64,000 nucleotides of DNA from Actinomadura parmotrematis (lineage in GTDB: Bacteria; Actinomycetota; Actinomycetes; Streptosporangiales; Streptosporangiaceae): positions 62,001 to 126,000 of the forward strand of contig NZ_JAIBOA010000019.1 of assembly GCF_019458805.1 (NCBI RefSeq). Reading direction: 5' to 3'. Below the pieces are notes generated by a model, which saw only the letters and a program-made list of their open reading frames with translations, was not told the origin of the DNA and searched no databases. The position numbers and the translations under genes are program-made. Below are positions 7,669-16,928 of this stretch, one piece after another (within the stretch, counting starts at the first letter, position 1; every line of letters starts with the position of its first letter).

Positions 7669-8463
7669 GTGACTTCTGTTCTGCCGTCTTCACCTGGGCG
7701 GATGCTTGCCGCGGCCGGGGAGGGGCATGTCGTTCCCGATGGCCGGTTCGCGGGGTTCGGCGGCCTGCACGGCGGCCTCGTGCTCGCGCTCGCCACGGTC
7801 GCGATGCAGCGGCGGGTGCCGGACGCCCGGTTGAGGAGCGCGTCGGCGCGGCTGTACCGAGGCGTCGATCGTCCTTTCGGGCTTTCCGTGGAAGTGCGGC
7901 GGGCGGGGCGCATCGCGATGCTCGCCGCTGGATTGGCGGCCGGTGGCGAGCCGCTGGCGGACGCTTCGGCGGTCTTCTCGGTGCCGCGTGGGGGTGCGCA
8001 TCCGCCGGTGGCTCCGCCGGCGCCCGCGGCGCCGCCGCCTGGGGAGTGCGAGGTTTTCGTCGTGCCGCCGGAGTTCGTGCCGATCTCGGCGTTCTGGGAG
8101 GTCCGGCCCGTCGGCCCGAACCGGCCGTTCGCGGGCGGCGCCGAGCCGGAGCTGACGGCGTGGGTGCGGCTGACCGAGGACGACGCGCCGCCCGACGCGC
8201 ACCGCCTGGTGCTGCTCATGGACGCGCTCGCCCCCGCCTACGCCGCGATCCTGCCCGGCCTGGCGCAGGTGCCGACGCTGGAGTACGCGGTCCGGCCGGC
8301 GGAGGCGCTGGCGGGCGCGTCCTCGCCGTGGGTGCTGCTGCGCGCTCGTGCCGGCGGGGCGGACGCGAGCGGGTGGAACGAGGAGGTCATCGACGCCTGG
8401 GGGCCGGACGGGGCCCACCTCGGGACGGCGCATCAGCTCCGGTTGGCGCGCTCGGTGGGCTGA
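7669..8463 (+). CDS. Thioesterase family protein (double hotdog)
   Basis: A 264-residue protein of the TesB/acyl-CoA thioesterase-like type. The N-terminal half carries GRFAGFGGLHGGLVLALA, whose HGG lies at the start of the long hotdog helix, and RPFGLSVEVRRAGR. The C-terminal half carries the matching LLMDALAPAY helix and SPWVLLRARA with NEEVIDAWGPDGAHLGTAHQ. The likely reaction is hydrolysis of acyl-CoA; the substrate is unknown. GTG 7669 has GGGGG at a good distance; ATG 7654 and TTG 7648 are alternatives. The shared motif links it to the downstream exporter. Confidence 0.8.
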   Translation: MTSVLPSSPGRMLAAAGEGHVVPDGRFAGFGGLHGGLVLALATVAMQRRVPDARLRSASARLYRGVDRPFGLSVEVRRAGRIAMLAAGLAAGGEPLADASAVFSVPRGGAHPPVAPPAPAAPPPGECEVFVVPPEFVPISAFWEVRPVGPNRPFAGGAEPELTAWVRLTEDDAPPDAHRLVLLMDALAPAYAAILPGLAQVPTLEYAVRPAEALAGASSPWVLLRARAGGADASGWNEEVIDAWGPDGAHLGTAHQLRLARSVG

Positions 8464-8516
8464 CGGCCGGGGGGTGCCGGGTTGTCCTGGGAGGGGCGGG
8501 GTTGTTACGGTCGCGC

Positions 8517-8536
8517 AGTGGGTTGGGTTTTCCAAC
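8517..8536 (+). promoter_or_regulatory. Copy 2 of the shared 20-bp palindromic motif
   Basis: Matches 18 of 20 positions with the copy at 7627 and contains GGTTGG-GTTTT-CCAACT. It lies 37 bases before the MFS start codon. Two copies at equivalent positions argue against chance. Confidence 0.5.
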
Positions 8537-8573
8537 TCGCTGGAAGGGCGGAGCGGGCAGTGGAGGACGTGCG

Positions 8574-9968
8574 TTGAGCGGTGTGAGCAGTCGGGCGGGT
8601 GTCCCCGCCGGGCCGGTGGTGGCGCGGGTCAGGCCGGGGGCGGTGTTCGCCGTCGTGGCGGCGGGGGTGGCGATGTCCAACCTGGACATGTTCATCGTGA
8701 ACGTCGCGCTGCCCGACATCGGCCGCCAGTACGCGGGGGCGTCCCTGTCGGAGCTGTCGTGGGTGCTCAGCGCCTACGCGGTGGTGTTCGCGGCGCTGCT
8801 GGTCCCGGCGGGCGGCCTCGCCGACCGGGTCGGCGCGCGCCGCGCTTACCTGGCCGGGCTGGGGGTGTTCACCGCCGCCTCCACGCTCTGCGCCGTGGCG
8901 CCCGGCGTGTGGACGCTGGTCGCGGCGCGCGTCGTCCAGGCGGCGGGGACGGCGCTGCTGATCCCCGCGTCGCTCGGCCTGCTGCTCGCGGCGGCGCCGC
9001 CGGACGGGCGGACGGCGGCGGTGCGCCGGTGGGCCGCGATCGGCGGGCCCGCGGCGGCGCTCGGCCCGGTCGTGGGCGGGCTGCTCACCCAGTTCGACTG
9101 GCGCTGGGTGTTCCTGGTCAACGTGCCGATCGGGCTGGCCGCGCTGGTCGGCGGCGCCGTCGTGCTGCCGCGCCCGCCGGCGCGCCCGGACGGGCCGTGG
9201 CCGGACCTGCCCGGCGCGGCGCTGCTCACGGCGGGGACGGCCGCGCTGATGCTCGGCGTCGTCAAGGGCGGCGACTGGGGCTGGACGGCGCCGCGGACGC
9301 TCGGCGCGCTCGCGGCGACGGCCGTCCTGCTCGCGCTGTTCGCGCGGCGGAACCTGCGCGCCCCGGCGCCGCTGCTGCCGCCCGCGCTGCTCCGGCTGCC
9401 GGGGTTCGGCCCGGCGCTGCTCGCCAACCTGCTGTTCGCGGTCGCGTTCGCCGCGATGCTGCTGTCGGCGGTGCTGTGGTGCCAGGAGACGTGGCACTGG
9501 TCGGCGCTCCGCACCGGCCTGGCGATCGCGCCGGGACCGCTGATGGTGCCCGGCCTCGCGATCGGCGCGGCGCCGATCGCCAGGCGCGCCGGTGCGGGCC
9601 GGCTCGCCTTCGCGGGATGCGTGGCCTTCGCCGCCGGCATCGGCTGGTGGGCGCTCTGGGCGGAGGACGGCTACGCGGCGGGGATGCTGCCCGGGATGCT
9701 GCTGACGGGCGTCGGCGTCGGCCTGGCGCTGCCCACGCTGATCGGCGCGGGCCTGGCGGCGGTGCCGCCGCAGGCCTTCTCGACCGGCTCGGCGGCCGTC
9801 ACGATGGCCCGCCAGGTGGGGACGGGGCTCGGTGTCGCGATGCTCGTCGCCGTCCTCGGCGCGGACGGCGCGTTCGACGCCGGCTGGCTGTGGACGCTCG
9901 CCGTCACGGCGGCCGCCGCCGCGTCCTGCCTCCTGCTGACCCGCCGCGCCGGCCGGCCCTCGGGGTAG
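8574..9968 (+). CDS. MFS drug exporter, DHA2 (14-TM) type
   Basis: A 464-residue membrane transporter, probably an EmrB/QacA-like proton antiporter. Family signs are LDMFIVNVALPDIG in helix 1, LSWVLSAYAVVFAALLVPAG, GGLADRVGARRAYL (motif A) and the motif C region GPAAALGPVVGGLLTQFDWRWVF. The number of hydrophobic stretches fits 14 helices. TTG 8574 is preferred because GGAGG sits seven bases upstream; GTG 8583 is too far from it. The substrate is unknown; the shared operator-like motif suggests co-regulation with the thioesterase. Confidence 0.88.
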   Translation: MSGVSSRAGVPAGPVVARVRPGAVFAVVAAGVAMSNLDMFIVNVALPDIGRQYAGASLSELSWVLSAYAVVFAALLVPAGGLADRVGARRAYLAGLGVFTAASTLCAVAPGVWTLVAARVVQAAGTALLIPASLGLLLAAAPPDGRTAAVRRWAAIGGPAAALGPVVGGLLTQFDWRWVFLVNVPIGLAALVGGAVVLPRPPARPDGPWPDLPGAALLTAGTAALMLGVVKGGDWGWTAPRTLGALAATAVLLALFARRNLRAPAPLLPPALLRLPGFGPALLANLLFAVAFAAMLLSAVLWCQETWHWSALRTGLAIAPGPLMVPGLAIGAAPIARRAGAGRLAFAGCVAFAAGIGWWALWAEDGYAAGMLPGMLLTGVGVGLALPTLIGAGLAAVPPQAFSTGSAAVTMARQVGTGLGVAMLVAVLGADGAFDAGWLWTLAVTAAAAASCLLLTRRAGRPSG

Positions 9969-10042
9969 AAGAGGAGCGGGCGTCGGGAAGGGCTCGCGGG
10001 CGGGGGCGTCCTGGACGGCCGGGACGGTGATCGTGCTGGTGG

Positions 10043-10115
10043 TACCCCCTACCGGATTCGAACCGGCGCTACCGCCTTGAAAGGGCGGCGTCCTAGGCCG
10101 CTAGACGAAGGGGGC
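10043..10115 (-). tRNA. tRNA-Glu (UUC)
   Basis: A 73-base cloverleaf with acceptor arms GCCCCCT and AGGGGGT (G1-U72 pair), anticodon loop CTTTCAA giving anticodon TTC, and T-loop GTTCGAATC. CCA follows directly at 10042-10040. No integrase or repeated 3' end was seen nearby. Confidence 0.95.
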
Positions 10116-10185
10116 CCGTGGCGGTGGGCAGTCCACCACCGATGCCGTCCAGCATAGAGGACAACCAGATGGGACGCGCAAACGG

Positions 10186-11709
10186 TTACGGGGCGCGGGT
10201 CGCGGGCGGGGTCGCGGGCCGGGTCGCGGGCGTGGTGGACGGCGCGGCGGGCGCCGGGGCGGGGCTCGGCGGGGCCGGCGGGGTGATCGGGCGGTCCGGC
10301 TTGGGCTCCAGGTGGCGCTCGATCTGGGCGGTGGTGAGGCCGAGGCCGCCGAGGCGCAGGTCGTCCCAGCCCTGGAGGCGGTGGGTGATGCGGTTGAAGT
10401 ACAGGACCGACAGCTCGATCGGCGTCGGCTCCTCGTGCTCCAGGCCGCGGAGGCCCGCGCCGCCGGTGGAGCCCTGGACGAACAGCCGCGAGCCCGACGG
10501 CAGCAGCTCGGTGGAGCGCTGGTGGGTGTGCCCGGCGAGCAGCAGGGGCGCGAGGCCGGTGAAGGAGCGGGTCTCGTTCGGGTCGTGGACGGCGATGATG
10601 TCGGGCGGCGTCGTGGTCGGGCGCAGTTTCGCGGCGAGGGCGGAGCCGGTCGCGGCCATCTGCTGCGGGGTGACGTAGTCGTCGCCGGTCTTCTTGTCGG
10701 GCGTGTAGCGGGGGTCGCCGGCGCCGTAGATGCGCAGGCCGTCGACGGTCTTCATGGCGTCGTCGAGGACGATCGCGTTCTTCTGGCGGGCGACGGCGGC
10801 CTGCGTGCCGCGCGAGTCGTGGTTGCCGCGGACGTAGACGTAGGGCGCCCCGATCTTGGAGATGTCGGCGGCGAACTTGTCCTCGGCCTTGGTGCCGTGG
10901 TCCATCAGGTCGCCGGTGTCGATGACCAGGTCCACCTTGAACTGGGTGACGACCTGCTTGATCACGTTCCACGCGGCCGGGTTCAGGTGGATGTCGGACA
11001 CGTGCAGGACGCGCAACGTCGCCGGGTCGGGCTCGTAGGTCGGCAGCGTCGAGGCGGCCGCGTACAGCTGGGAGATGTTGCCGACGAGGTGGGCGAGCTG
11101 CGCGCGGTAGGCGGTGAAGCGGTCGACGACGTTGCGGCTGTCGCCGACGACCTGCGGCGCGTTGGCGAGCAGGCCCGTGTAGCGGGGCTCGGCGAGGGAG
11201 TTCGTGTTGAAGGTGAGCCAGCCCGTCAGCAGGACGAGGACGAGCGCGCCCGCCGCCGTCCCCATCGACGCGAGGGCCCGCCGCCAGGACCGGAAGACGA
11301 CCAGGCCCGCCAGGAACGCCGCGACGAGCGCGACGACGGCGGCGCGGATCATCATCTTCACCACGCCGCGCCAGATCTGCTCGGCGATCCGGTCGGTGAG
11401 CTCGTCCGTGTCCCCGGCGTTCTCGACGAGCTTGGTGGCGGGCTTCAGGTGCAGCTCGGCGACCTGCGCGCGGATGCGGATCGGCCCGGCGTGGGTGTCG
11501 AGGTCCAGCGCGCCGAGGGGCGGGATCTGCAGCTGGGTGCCGCCCGTCCAGGACGGCCGGAGCGACAGGTCGACGTCGGTCGGCCCGGCCGGCGTGTGCA
11601 CGCGCCCGCCCGCGAGCAGCCCGGCGAGGCCGCCGAGGAGCCCGACGGCGACCACCGCCAGGACGCGGCAGGCGAGCAGCGCGCGCGGGCCGGTGAGCCG
11701 GTCGAGCAA
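10186..11709 (-). CDS. Membrane-anchored metallophosphoesterase
   Basis: A 507-residue calcineurin-like phosphoesterase. N-terminal helix at about residues 10-35, further helices at about 118-170, then the catalytic domain with HVSDIHLN, DTGDLMDHG, VRGNHDSRG and LLAGHTHQRS, the full set of di-metal ligands. The last 40 residues are Pro/Ala/Thr-rich. The topology suggests the catalytic part faces outward, but that is inference. TTG 11709 is the start because GGAGG lies upstream and no ATG or GTG fits better. The substrate is unknown; a sugar- or lipid-phosphate or a nucleotide is possible. Confidence 0.87.
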   Translation of the reverse strand: MLDRLTGPRALLACRVLAVVAVGLLGGLAGLLAGGRVHTPAGPTDVDLSLRPSWTGGTQLQIPPLGALDLDTHAGPIRIRAQVAELHLKPATKLVENAGDTDELTDRIAEQIWRGVVKMMIRAAVVALVAAFLAGLVVFRSWRRALASMGTAAGALVLVLLTGWLTFNTNSLAEPRYTGLLANAPQVVGDSRNVVDRFTAYRAQLAHLVGNISQLYAAASTLPTYEPDPATLRVLHVSDIHLNPAAWNVIKQVVTQFKVDLVIDTGDLMDHGTKAEDKFAADISKIGAPYVYVRGNHDSRGTQAAVARQKNAIVLDDAMKTVDGLRIYGAGDPRYTPDKKTGDDYVTPQQMAATGSALAAKLRPTTTPPDIIAVHDPNETRSFTGLAPLLLAGHTHQRSTELLPSGSRLFVQGSTGGAGLRGLEHEEPTPIELSVLYFNRITHRLQGWDDLRLGGLGLTTAQIERHLEPKPDRPITPPAPPSPAPAPAAPSTTPATRPATPPATRAP

Positions 11710-11741
11710 GGTTCCTCCAGGGGATCGCGCAGAATGGACGG

Positions 11742-12083
11742 ATGATCGAGATGTCGCGGGAGGACTTCGAGGACCTGGTGGGGCAGGCCCTCGACACCAT
11801 CCCGACCGAGCTGACCGACCACATGCGCAACGTCGTCGTCCAGGTGGAGGACCACGCGCCCGAGCCCGGCCTGCTCGGCCTCTACCAAGGCGTACCCCTC
11901 ACCGAGCGCGGCGACTGGTACGCGGGCGTCCTGCCCGATCAGATCTCGATCTACCGCGACCAGATCCTGACGATCTGTGACTCTCGCGATCAGGTCGTGG
12001 AGGAGGTCCGCATCACGGTCGTGCACGAGATCGCCCATCACTTCGGCATCGACGACGAGCGGTTGCACACGCTCGGGTACTGA
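11742..12083 (+). CDS. Minimal zinc metallopeptidase family protein
   Basis: A 113-residue zincin-like protein. The metal motif is ITVVHEIAHHFGIDDERL: HExxH with a downstream acidic residue. The N-terminal half has the helix MSREDFEDLVGQALDTIP typical of this small actinobacterial family, and GLYQGVPLT is also conserved. Its length is normal for the family, which lacks a propeptide. The substrate is unknown. It is divergent from the metallophosphoesterase with only 32 bases between start codons. Confidence 0.87.
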   Translation: MIEMSREDFEDLVGQALDTIPTELTDHMRNVVVQVEDHAPEPGLLGLYQGVPLTERGDWYAGVLPDQISIYRDQILTICDSRDQVVEEVRITVVHEIAHHFGIDDERLHTLGY

Positions 12084-12220
12084 CCGGGTCCGGCCGGGGC
12101 GCCGAAAGTGCGTCCCCGGTCATGTCTTCCACCGAATGGGCACGGTAGGTCACATAACTGCAACGCAGCGTGAGTTAATAGGAGGGGTGCCCGAACCGGA
12201 CACACGGACTTGGAGCGCGC

Positions 12221-13537
12221 GTGGCGGGAAGGCAGAGCGGCCGGCACCGGCGGCCGCCGGAGGCGCAGGCCACCTATCGCGAGGTGTTCGCGGTGGGGGA
12301 GTTCCGCGCGCTCTGGCTGGCGCAGGCGCTGTCGTTCGTCGGCGACCAGCTCGCGCAGCTCGCGCTCGCCGTCCTCGTCTACTCCCGCACCGGGTCGGCG
12401 CTGCTCACCGCGCTCACCTACGCGCTGACCTACCTGCCGCCGATCGTCGGCGGGCCGGTGCTGTCGGGCCTCGCCGACCTGTTCCCGCGCCGCACCGTCA
12501 TGATCGTGTGCGATGTGGCGCGGGCCGTGCTGGTCGCGCTGATCGCCGTCGCGGCGCCGCCGTTCTGGGCGCTCTGCGCGATCGTGTTCCTCACCGTGCT
12601 GCTCGGCGCGCCGTTCACCGCGGCGCGCGCCGCGATCCTGCCGGACGTGCTGGCCGGCGACCGGTACGTGGCCGGCGCGGCGATCAACAACATCACCCAC
12701 CAGGCCACCCAGATGCTCGGCTTCGTCGCCGGCGGCGCGATCGTCACGCTGGTCGGCGAGTACGAGGCGCTCGCGCTGGACGCGGCGACCTTCGGGCTGT
12801 CGGCGGTGATCCTGGCGGTCGGGCTGCGCGGCCGGCCGGCGCCGAAGAAGCGCGACGACGCCTCGCTCGGCCTCTGGCGCGGCACCCGCGACGGCGCCCG
12901 GCTCGTCTTCGGCGACCCGCTGCTGCGGTCGCTGGTCCTGTTCGCCTGGCTCTGCGCCTTCTACGTGATCCCCGAGGGGCTCGCCGCGCCCTACGCGGCC
13001 TCGTTCGACGACGGGCCGGTCACCGTCGGGCTGCTCATGTCGGCGATGCCGACGGGCATGGTGCTCGGCGCGTTCCTGTTCAGCCGGTTCGTGCGGCCGA
13101 CGAACCGGATGCGGGCGATGGGCTGGATGGCGATGCTGGCCTGCGCGCCCCTCATCGTCGCGGGCGTGCACCCGCCGCTCTGGGCGATCGTCGCGCTGTG
13201 GGCGCTGTCGGGGATCGGCAGCGCCTACCAGCTCGCGGCGAACGCCGCGTTCGTCGCGGCGGTGCCCGCGGCGGGGCGCGCGCAGGCGTTCGGCCTCGCC
13301 CAGTCGGGCATCCTCGCCGGCCAGGGGCTCGGCATCCTCGCGGCGGGCGCCGTCGCGCAGGTGCTCGGGCCCGAGACGGCGGTGGCGCTCGCGGGCGCGC
13401 TCGGCCTGTCGGCGGCGGCGACGCTGACGCTCAACTGGAACCAGGTCCGCGGCGAGGTGATCGCCCGGATGCGCGGGCGCGAGCCGGCGCCCGCGCCCGA
13501 GCCGGTCCCGGCCGCCGACGCCGAGATCGCCTCCTGA
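12221..13537 (+). CDS. MFS transporter, 12-TM
   Basis: A 438-residue transporter of the enterobactin-exporter-like/DHA3 kind. Helix 1 begins FRALWLAQALSFVGDQLAQL, motif A appears as SGLADLFPRRTVMIVCDVARA, and the central loop is GLWRGTRDGARLVFGDPLLR. The C-terminal tail is Pro/Ala-rich. GTG 12221 opens the frame. The substrate is unknown. The 137 bases upstream contain an AT-rich patch (GAGTTAATAGGAGG) which may be the promoter and ribosome site region. Confidence 0.83.
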   Translation: MAGRQSGRHRRPPEAQATYREVFAVGEFRALWLAQALSFVGDQLAQLALAVLVYSRTGSALLTALTYALTYLPPIVGGPVLSGLADLFPRRTVMIVCDVARAVLVALIAVAAPPFWALCAIVFLTVLLGAPFTAARAAILPDVLAGDRYVAGAAINNITHQATQMLGFVAGGAIVTLVGEYEALALDAATFGLSAVILAVGLRGRPAPKKRDDASLGLWRGTRDGARLVFGDPLLRSLVLFAWLCAFYVIPEGLAAPYAASFDDGPVTVGLLMSAMPTGMVLGAFLFSRFVRPTNRMRAMGWMAMLACAPLIVAGVHPPLWAIVALWALSGIGSAYQLAANAAFVAAVPAAGRAQAFGLAQSGILAGQGLGILAAGAVAQVLGPETAVALAGALGLSAAATLTLNWNQVRGEVIARMRGREPAPAPEPVPAADAEIAS

Positions 13538-13549
13538 CCGCCCGCCGGG

Positions 13550-13903
13550 TCAGCGCGCCTGCCGGTCCTTGTTCAGCGAGTCCTTGGCCTTCTGGACGGC
13601 GTCCTGGACGCGCGGGTCGGCATTGGCCTTGCGGAACAGGTCCTCGCCGACGGACGTCGCGGCGCCCTCCTCGGGCAGCAGCAGCCAGGCGGCGGCGTAC
13701 AGCAGCGCGCCCGCGCCGCCGAACAGCGTGAACGCGGCGAGGCCGAGGCGGACGAGGTTCGGGTCGACGCCGAAGTAGCGGCCGGCGCCGGAGCAGACGC
13801 CGGCGAGCATGCGGCCGTCGCGGGTGCGGACGAGCCGGCGGTCGGCGGGGGGCGGGGTGTCGGCGGGCGGCGGGGCGGCGGTGGTGTCCTTGTCGAAGTC
13901 CAT
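13550..13903 (-). CDS. PspC-domain membrane protein
   Basis: A 117-residue protein. A Pro/Ala-rich start is followed by the PspC domain at about residues 23-80: RLVRTRDGRMLAGVCSGAGR, YFGVDPNLVRLGLA, and a hydrophobic helix ending in AAWLLLPEE. The tail is charged (DAVQKAKDSLNKDRQAR). PspC proteins sense envelope stress or bind partner regulators at the membrane. The gene converges on the MFS gene with 12 bases between stops. Confidence 0.88.
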   Translation of the reverse strand: MDFDKDTTAAPPPADTPPPADRRLVRTRDGRMLAGVCSGAGRYFGVDPNLVRLGLAAFTLFGGAGALLYAAAWLLLPEEGAATSVGEDLFRKANADPRVQDAVQKAKDSLNKDRQAR

Positions 13904-14025
13904 GTCTCGATGATGCCCCGCCGGAGAGTCGAGTTATATCGGGAATCCCCCCGAATCGACCCTGAGACGGCCCCGGAGGTCCCCGGGGCTACCCTGGCGG
14001 CGGGACCGCGGGAGGGGATCGCATC

Positions 14026-15177
14026 ATGGACGTGCTGCGCGTGGACGACCGGCTCACCGGCGAGGAGCGGCTGGTCCGCGACACGGTGCGCGCGTTCGCC
14101 GCCGAGAAGGTGGAGCCGCACGTCGCGGGCTGGTTCGAGGACGGCACCTTCCCCGCCCGCGAGCTCGCGCCCGAACTCGGCAGGCTGGGCCTGCTCGGCA
14201 TGCACCTCCAGGGTTACGGCTGCGCCGGGACGAGCGCGGTCGCCTACGGCGTCGCGTGCCGGGAGCTGGAGGCGACCGACTCGGGGCTCCGCAGCTTCGT
14301 GTCGGTGCAGGGCTCGCTCGCGATGGCCGCGATCCACAAGTTCGGGTCCGAGGAGCAGAAGAGCGAGTGGCTGCCGCGGATGGCGGCGGGCGAGGCCATC
14401 GGCTGCTTCGGGCTCACCGAGCCCGACCGCGGCTCCGACCCCGGCGACATGCTGACCCGCGCCCGCCGCGACGGCTCCGACTGGGTGCTGGACGGCGCCA
14501 AGATGTGGATCACCAACGGGTCGGTCGCCGACGTCGCCGTCGTGTGGGCCCGGACCGACGAGGGCATCCGCGGGTTCGTCGTGCCCGCCGGGACGCCCGG
14601 GTTCGGCGCCGCCGACATCCACCGCAAGATCTCGCTGCGCGCGTCGGTGACGTCCGAGCTGACCCTCGACGGCGTCCGGCTGCCCGCGGGCGCGGTGCTG
14701 CCGGGGGTGACCGGCCTGAAGGGGCCGCTGAGCTGCCTGTCGGAGGCGCGCTACGGCATCCTGTGGGGCGCGGTCGGCGCCGCCCGCGCCTGCTACGCGG
14801 CCGCGGTGGACTACGCGACCACCCGCGAGCAGTTCGGGCGGCCGATCGGCGGGTTCCAGCTCACCCAGGAGAAGCTCGCCCGGATGGAGATCGCCGTCGG
14901 GCAGGCGGGGCTCGTCGCGCTCCAGGTGGGGCGGCTGAAGGACGAGGGGGCGGTCACGCCGCAGCAGGTGTCGTTCGGCAAGGTCGCCAACGTCCGCGCG
15001 GCGATCGACGTCGCCCGGCAGGCCCGGACGATCCTCGGCGCCAACGGGATCACCCTGGAGTACCCGGTGATCCGGCACATGAACAACCTGGAGAGCGTCC
15101 TCACCTACGAGGGAACCGAGGAGATCCACCTCCTCACGCTCGGGAAGGCGATCACGGGCCTGGACGCCTTCCGCTGA
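14026..15177 (+). CDS. gcdH: Acyl-CoA dehydrogenase, glutaryl-CoA dehydrogenase-like
   Basis: A 383-residue flavoenzyme. CFGLTEPDRGSDPGDM and KMWITNGSVADVAVVWAR are FAD-binding signatures, and TREQFGRPIGGFQLTQEKLA is the C-terminal signature. TYEGTEEIHLLTLGKAITG with ANGITLEYPVIRHMNN and NLESV is typical of glutaryl-CoA dehydrogenases, and the catalytic Glu falls in YEGTEE. The likely reaction is oxidative decarboxylation of glutaryl-CoA in lysine/tryptophan breakdown; substrate assignment is by family. ATG 14026 follows a GGGAGGGG ribosome site. Confidence 0.85.
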   Translation: MDVLRVDDRLTGEERLVRDTVRAFAAEKVEPHVAGWFEDGTFPARELAPELGRLGLLGMHLQGYGCAGTSAVAYGVACRELEATDSGLRSFVSVQGSLAMAAIHKFGSEEQKSEWLPRMAAGEAIGCFGLTEPDRGSDPGDMLTRARRDGSDWVLDGAKMWITNGSVADVAVVWARTDEGIRGFVVPAGTPGFGAADIHRKISLRASVTSELTLDGVRLPAGAVLPGVTGLKGPLSCLSEARYGILWGAVGAARACYAAAVDYATTREQFGRPIGGFQLTQEKLARMEIAVGQAGLVALQVGRLKDEGAVTPQQVSFGKVANVRAAIDVARQARTILGANGITLEYPVIRHMNNLESVLTYEGTEEIHLLTLGKAITGLDAFR

Positions 15178-15180
15178 CGG

Positions 15181-15209
15181 CCGTTCCGTCACTCAGGGTG
15201 ACGGAACGG
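15181..15209 (+). terminator. Hairpin terminator after the acyl-CoA dehydrogenase
   Basis: Perfect 12-bp stem CCGTTCCGTCAC / GTGACGGAACGG with a 5-base loop, starting four bases after the stop codon. No U-run follows. Confidence 0.6.
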
Positions 15210-15250
15210 TGCGGCGGGTAGGACGGAGAGTGACTCGGGGGGAGCGTCAC

Positions 15251-15481
15251 ATGTCCGTCGTTCAGATCGTGCTGCTGGTGGCCGGGGCGCTACTGGTGGC
15301 GTTCCTGCTCGTCCTGCTCGTCGGCGTCGTCCTCGCCAAGGCGAAGGTGGGGCCGTTCCGGTTCGGCGACGGCGACCTGGAGACCGTCCGCGACGCCGCG
15401 ACCCACGACGCCGACGCGGTCCAGTCCGACGACCGCTTCTTCCGCACCGACGGGCCCGGCAGCCGCGGCGACGGCACGTGA
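15251..15481 (+). CDS. Small single-pass membrane protein
   Basis: A 76-residue protein with one hydrophobic helix at residues about 4-32 (IVLLVAGALLVAFLLVLLVG), followed by a charged Asp-rich tail with no recognisable domain. ATG 15251 follows GGGGGGAG at good spacing; the longer upstream frame adds only a charged stretch. No function can be assigned. It lies in the same direction as asd but is separated from it by a hairpin. Confidence 0.65.
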   Translation: MSVVQIVLLVAGALLVAFLLVLLVGVVLAKAKVGPFRFGDGDLETVRDAATHDADAVQSDDRFFRTDGPGSRGDGT

Positions 15482-15551
15482 GCGCGGACGGGACATGGGT
15501 GTAGCAGCGCTTAAGGTCGTGCGTAAGGGTTATTGACTGGACGTGCGTCCG

Positions 15552-15593
15552 GTGACCTGGGCAGACTTCCGTCTGCCCAGGTCACACGTTTTT
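15552..15593 (+). terminator. Strong hairpin with T-run upstream of asd
   Basis: A perfect 15-bp stem (15552-15566 with 15571-15585, loop TTCC) followed by ACG and TTTTT. It ends 16 bases before the asd start. It may terminate the upstream small gene or attenuate asd. Confidence 0.7.
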
Positions 15594-15608
15594 GCGCGGA
15601 GGAGCGGC

Positions 15609-16628
<1,020 letters not shown>

Positions 16629-16632
16629 GGGA

Positions 16633-16668
16633 CGGCCGCCCCGCGCGGCTAGGCGCGCGGGGCGGCCG
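16633..16668. terminator. Bidirectional terminator between asd and the DUF2277 gene
   Basis: Perfect 15-bp G+C-rich stem (16633-16647 with 16654-16668) and 6-base loop. The stop codon of the converging DUF2277 gene lies in and beside the loop. Confidence 0.6.
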
Positions 16669-16876
16669 GTCCGCCGCGCACCTCCAGGGCGTCCAGCAGC
16701 GCGGCGGTGCTCGCCGCGATCTCGGCGACGGCGCGCTCGAACGCCTCGGCGTTGCGGGCGGCGGGCGCGCGGAAGCCGGAGATCTTGCGGACGTACTGGA
16801 GGGCGGCGGCGCGCACGTCGTCGCCGGTCACCTCGTCGGCGAACGGGGGCCTCAGGGTCTTGATGCTGCGGCACAT
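16649..16876 (-). CDS. DUF2277 family protein
   Basis: A 75-residue protein beginning MCRSIKTLRPP with AALQYVRKISGFRAP and a helical C-terminus, which together define DUF2277. The Cys-Arg-Ser start and the YVRKISG helix are conserved. The role is unknown. It converges on asd. Confidence 0.87.
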   Translation of the reverse strand: MCRSIKTLRPPFADEVTGDDVRAAALQYVRKISGFRAPAARNAEAFERAVAEIAASTAALLDALEVRGGPAAPRA

Positions 16877-16928
16877 GGCCCCAGTGTGACCCCCGCCACC
16901 GACAGAACGGCGCGGCGGCCGCCGGAGG

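Noticed and set aside
10043..10115. tRNA-Glu as an integration site of a mobile element
   Set aside because: No integrase and no second copy of the tRNA 3' end were found in the window.
12038..13171. A long Arg/His-rich open frame opposite the 12-TM MFS gene
   Set aside because: Composition is that of a frame-shadow; the MFS frame has membrane helices and a valid start.
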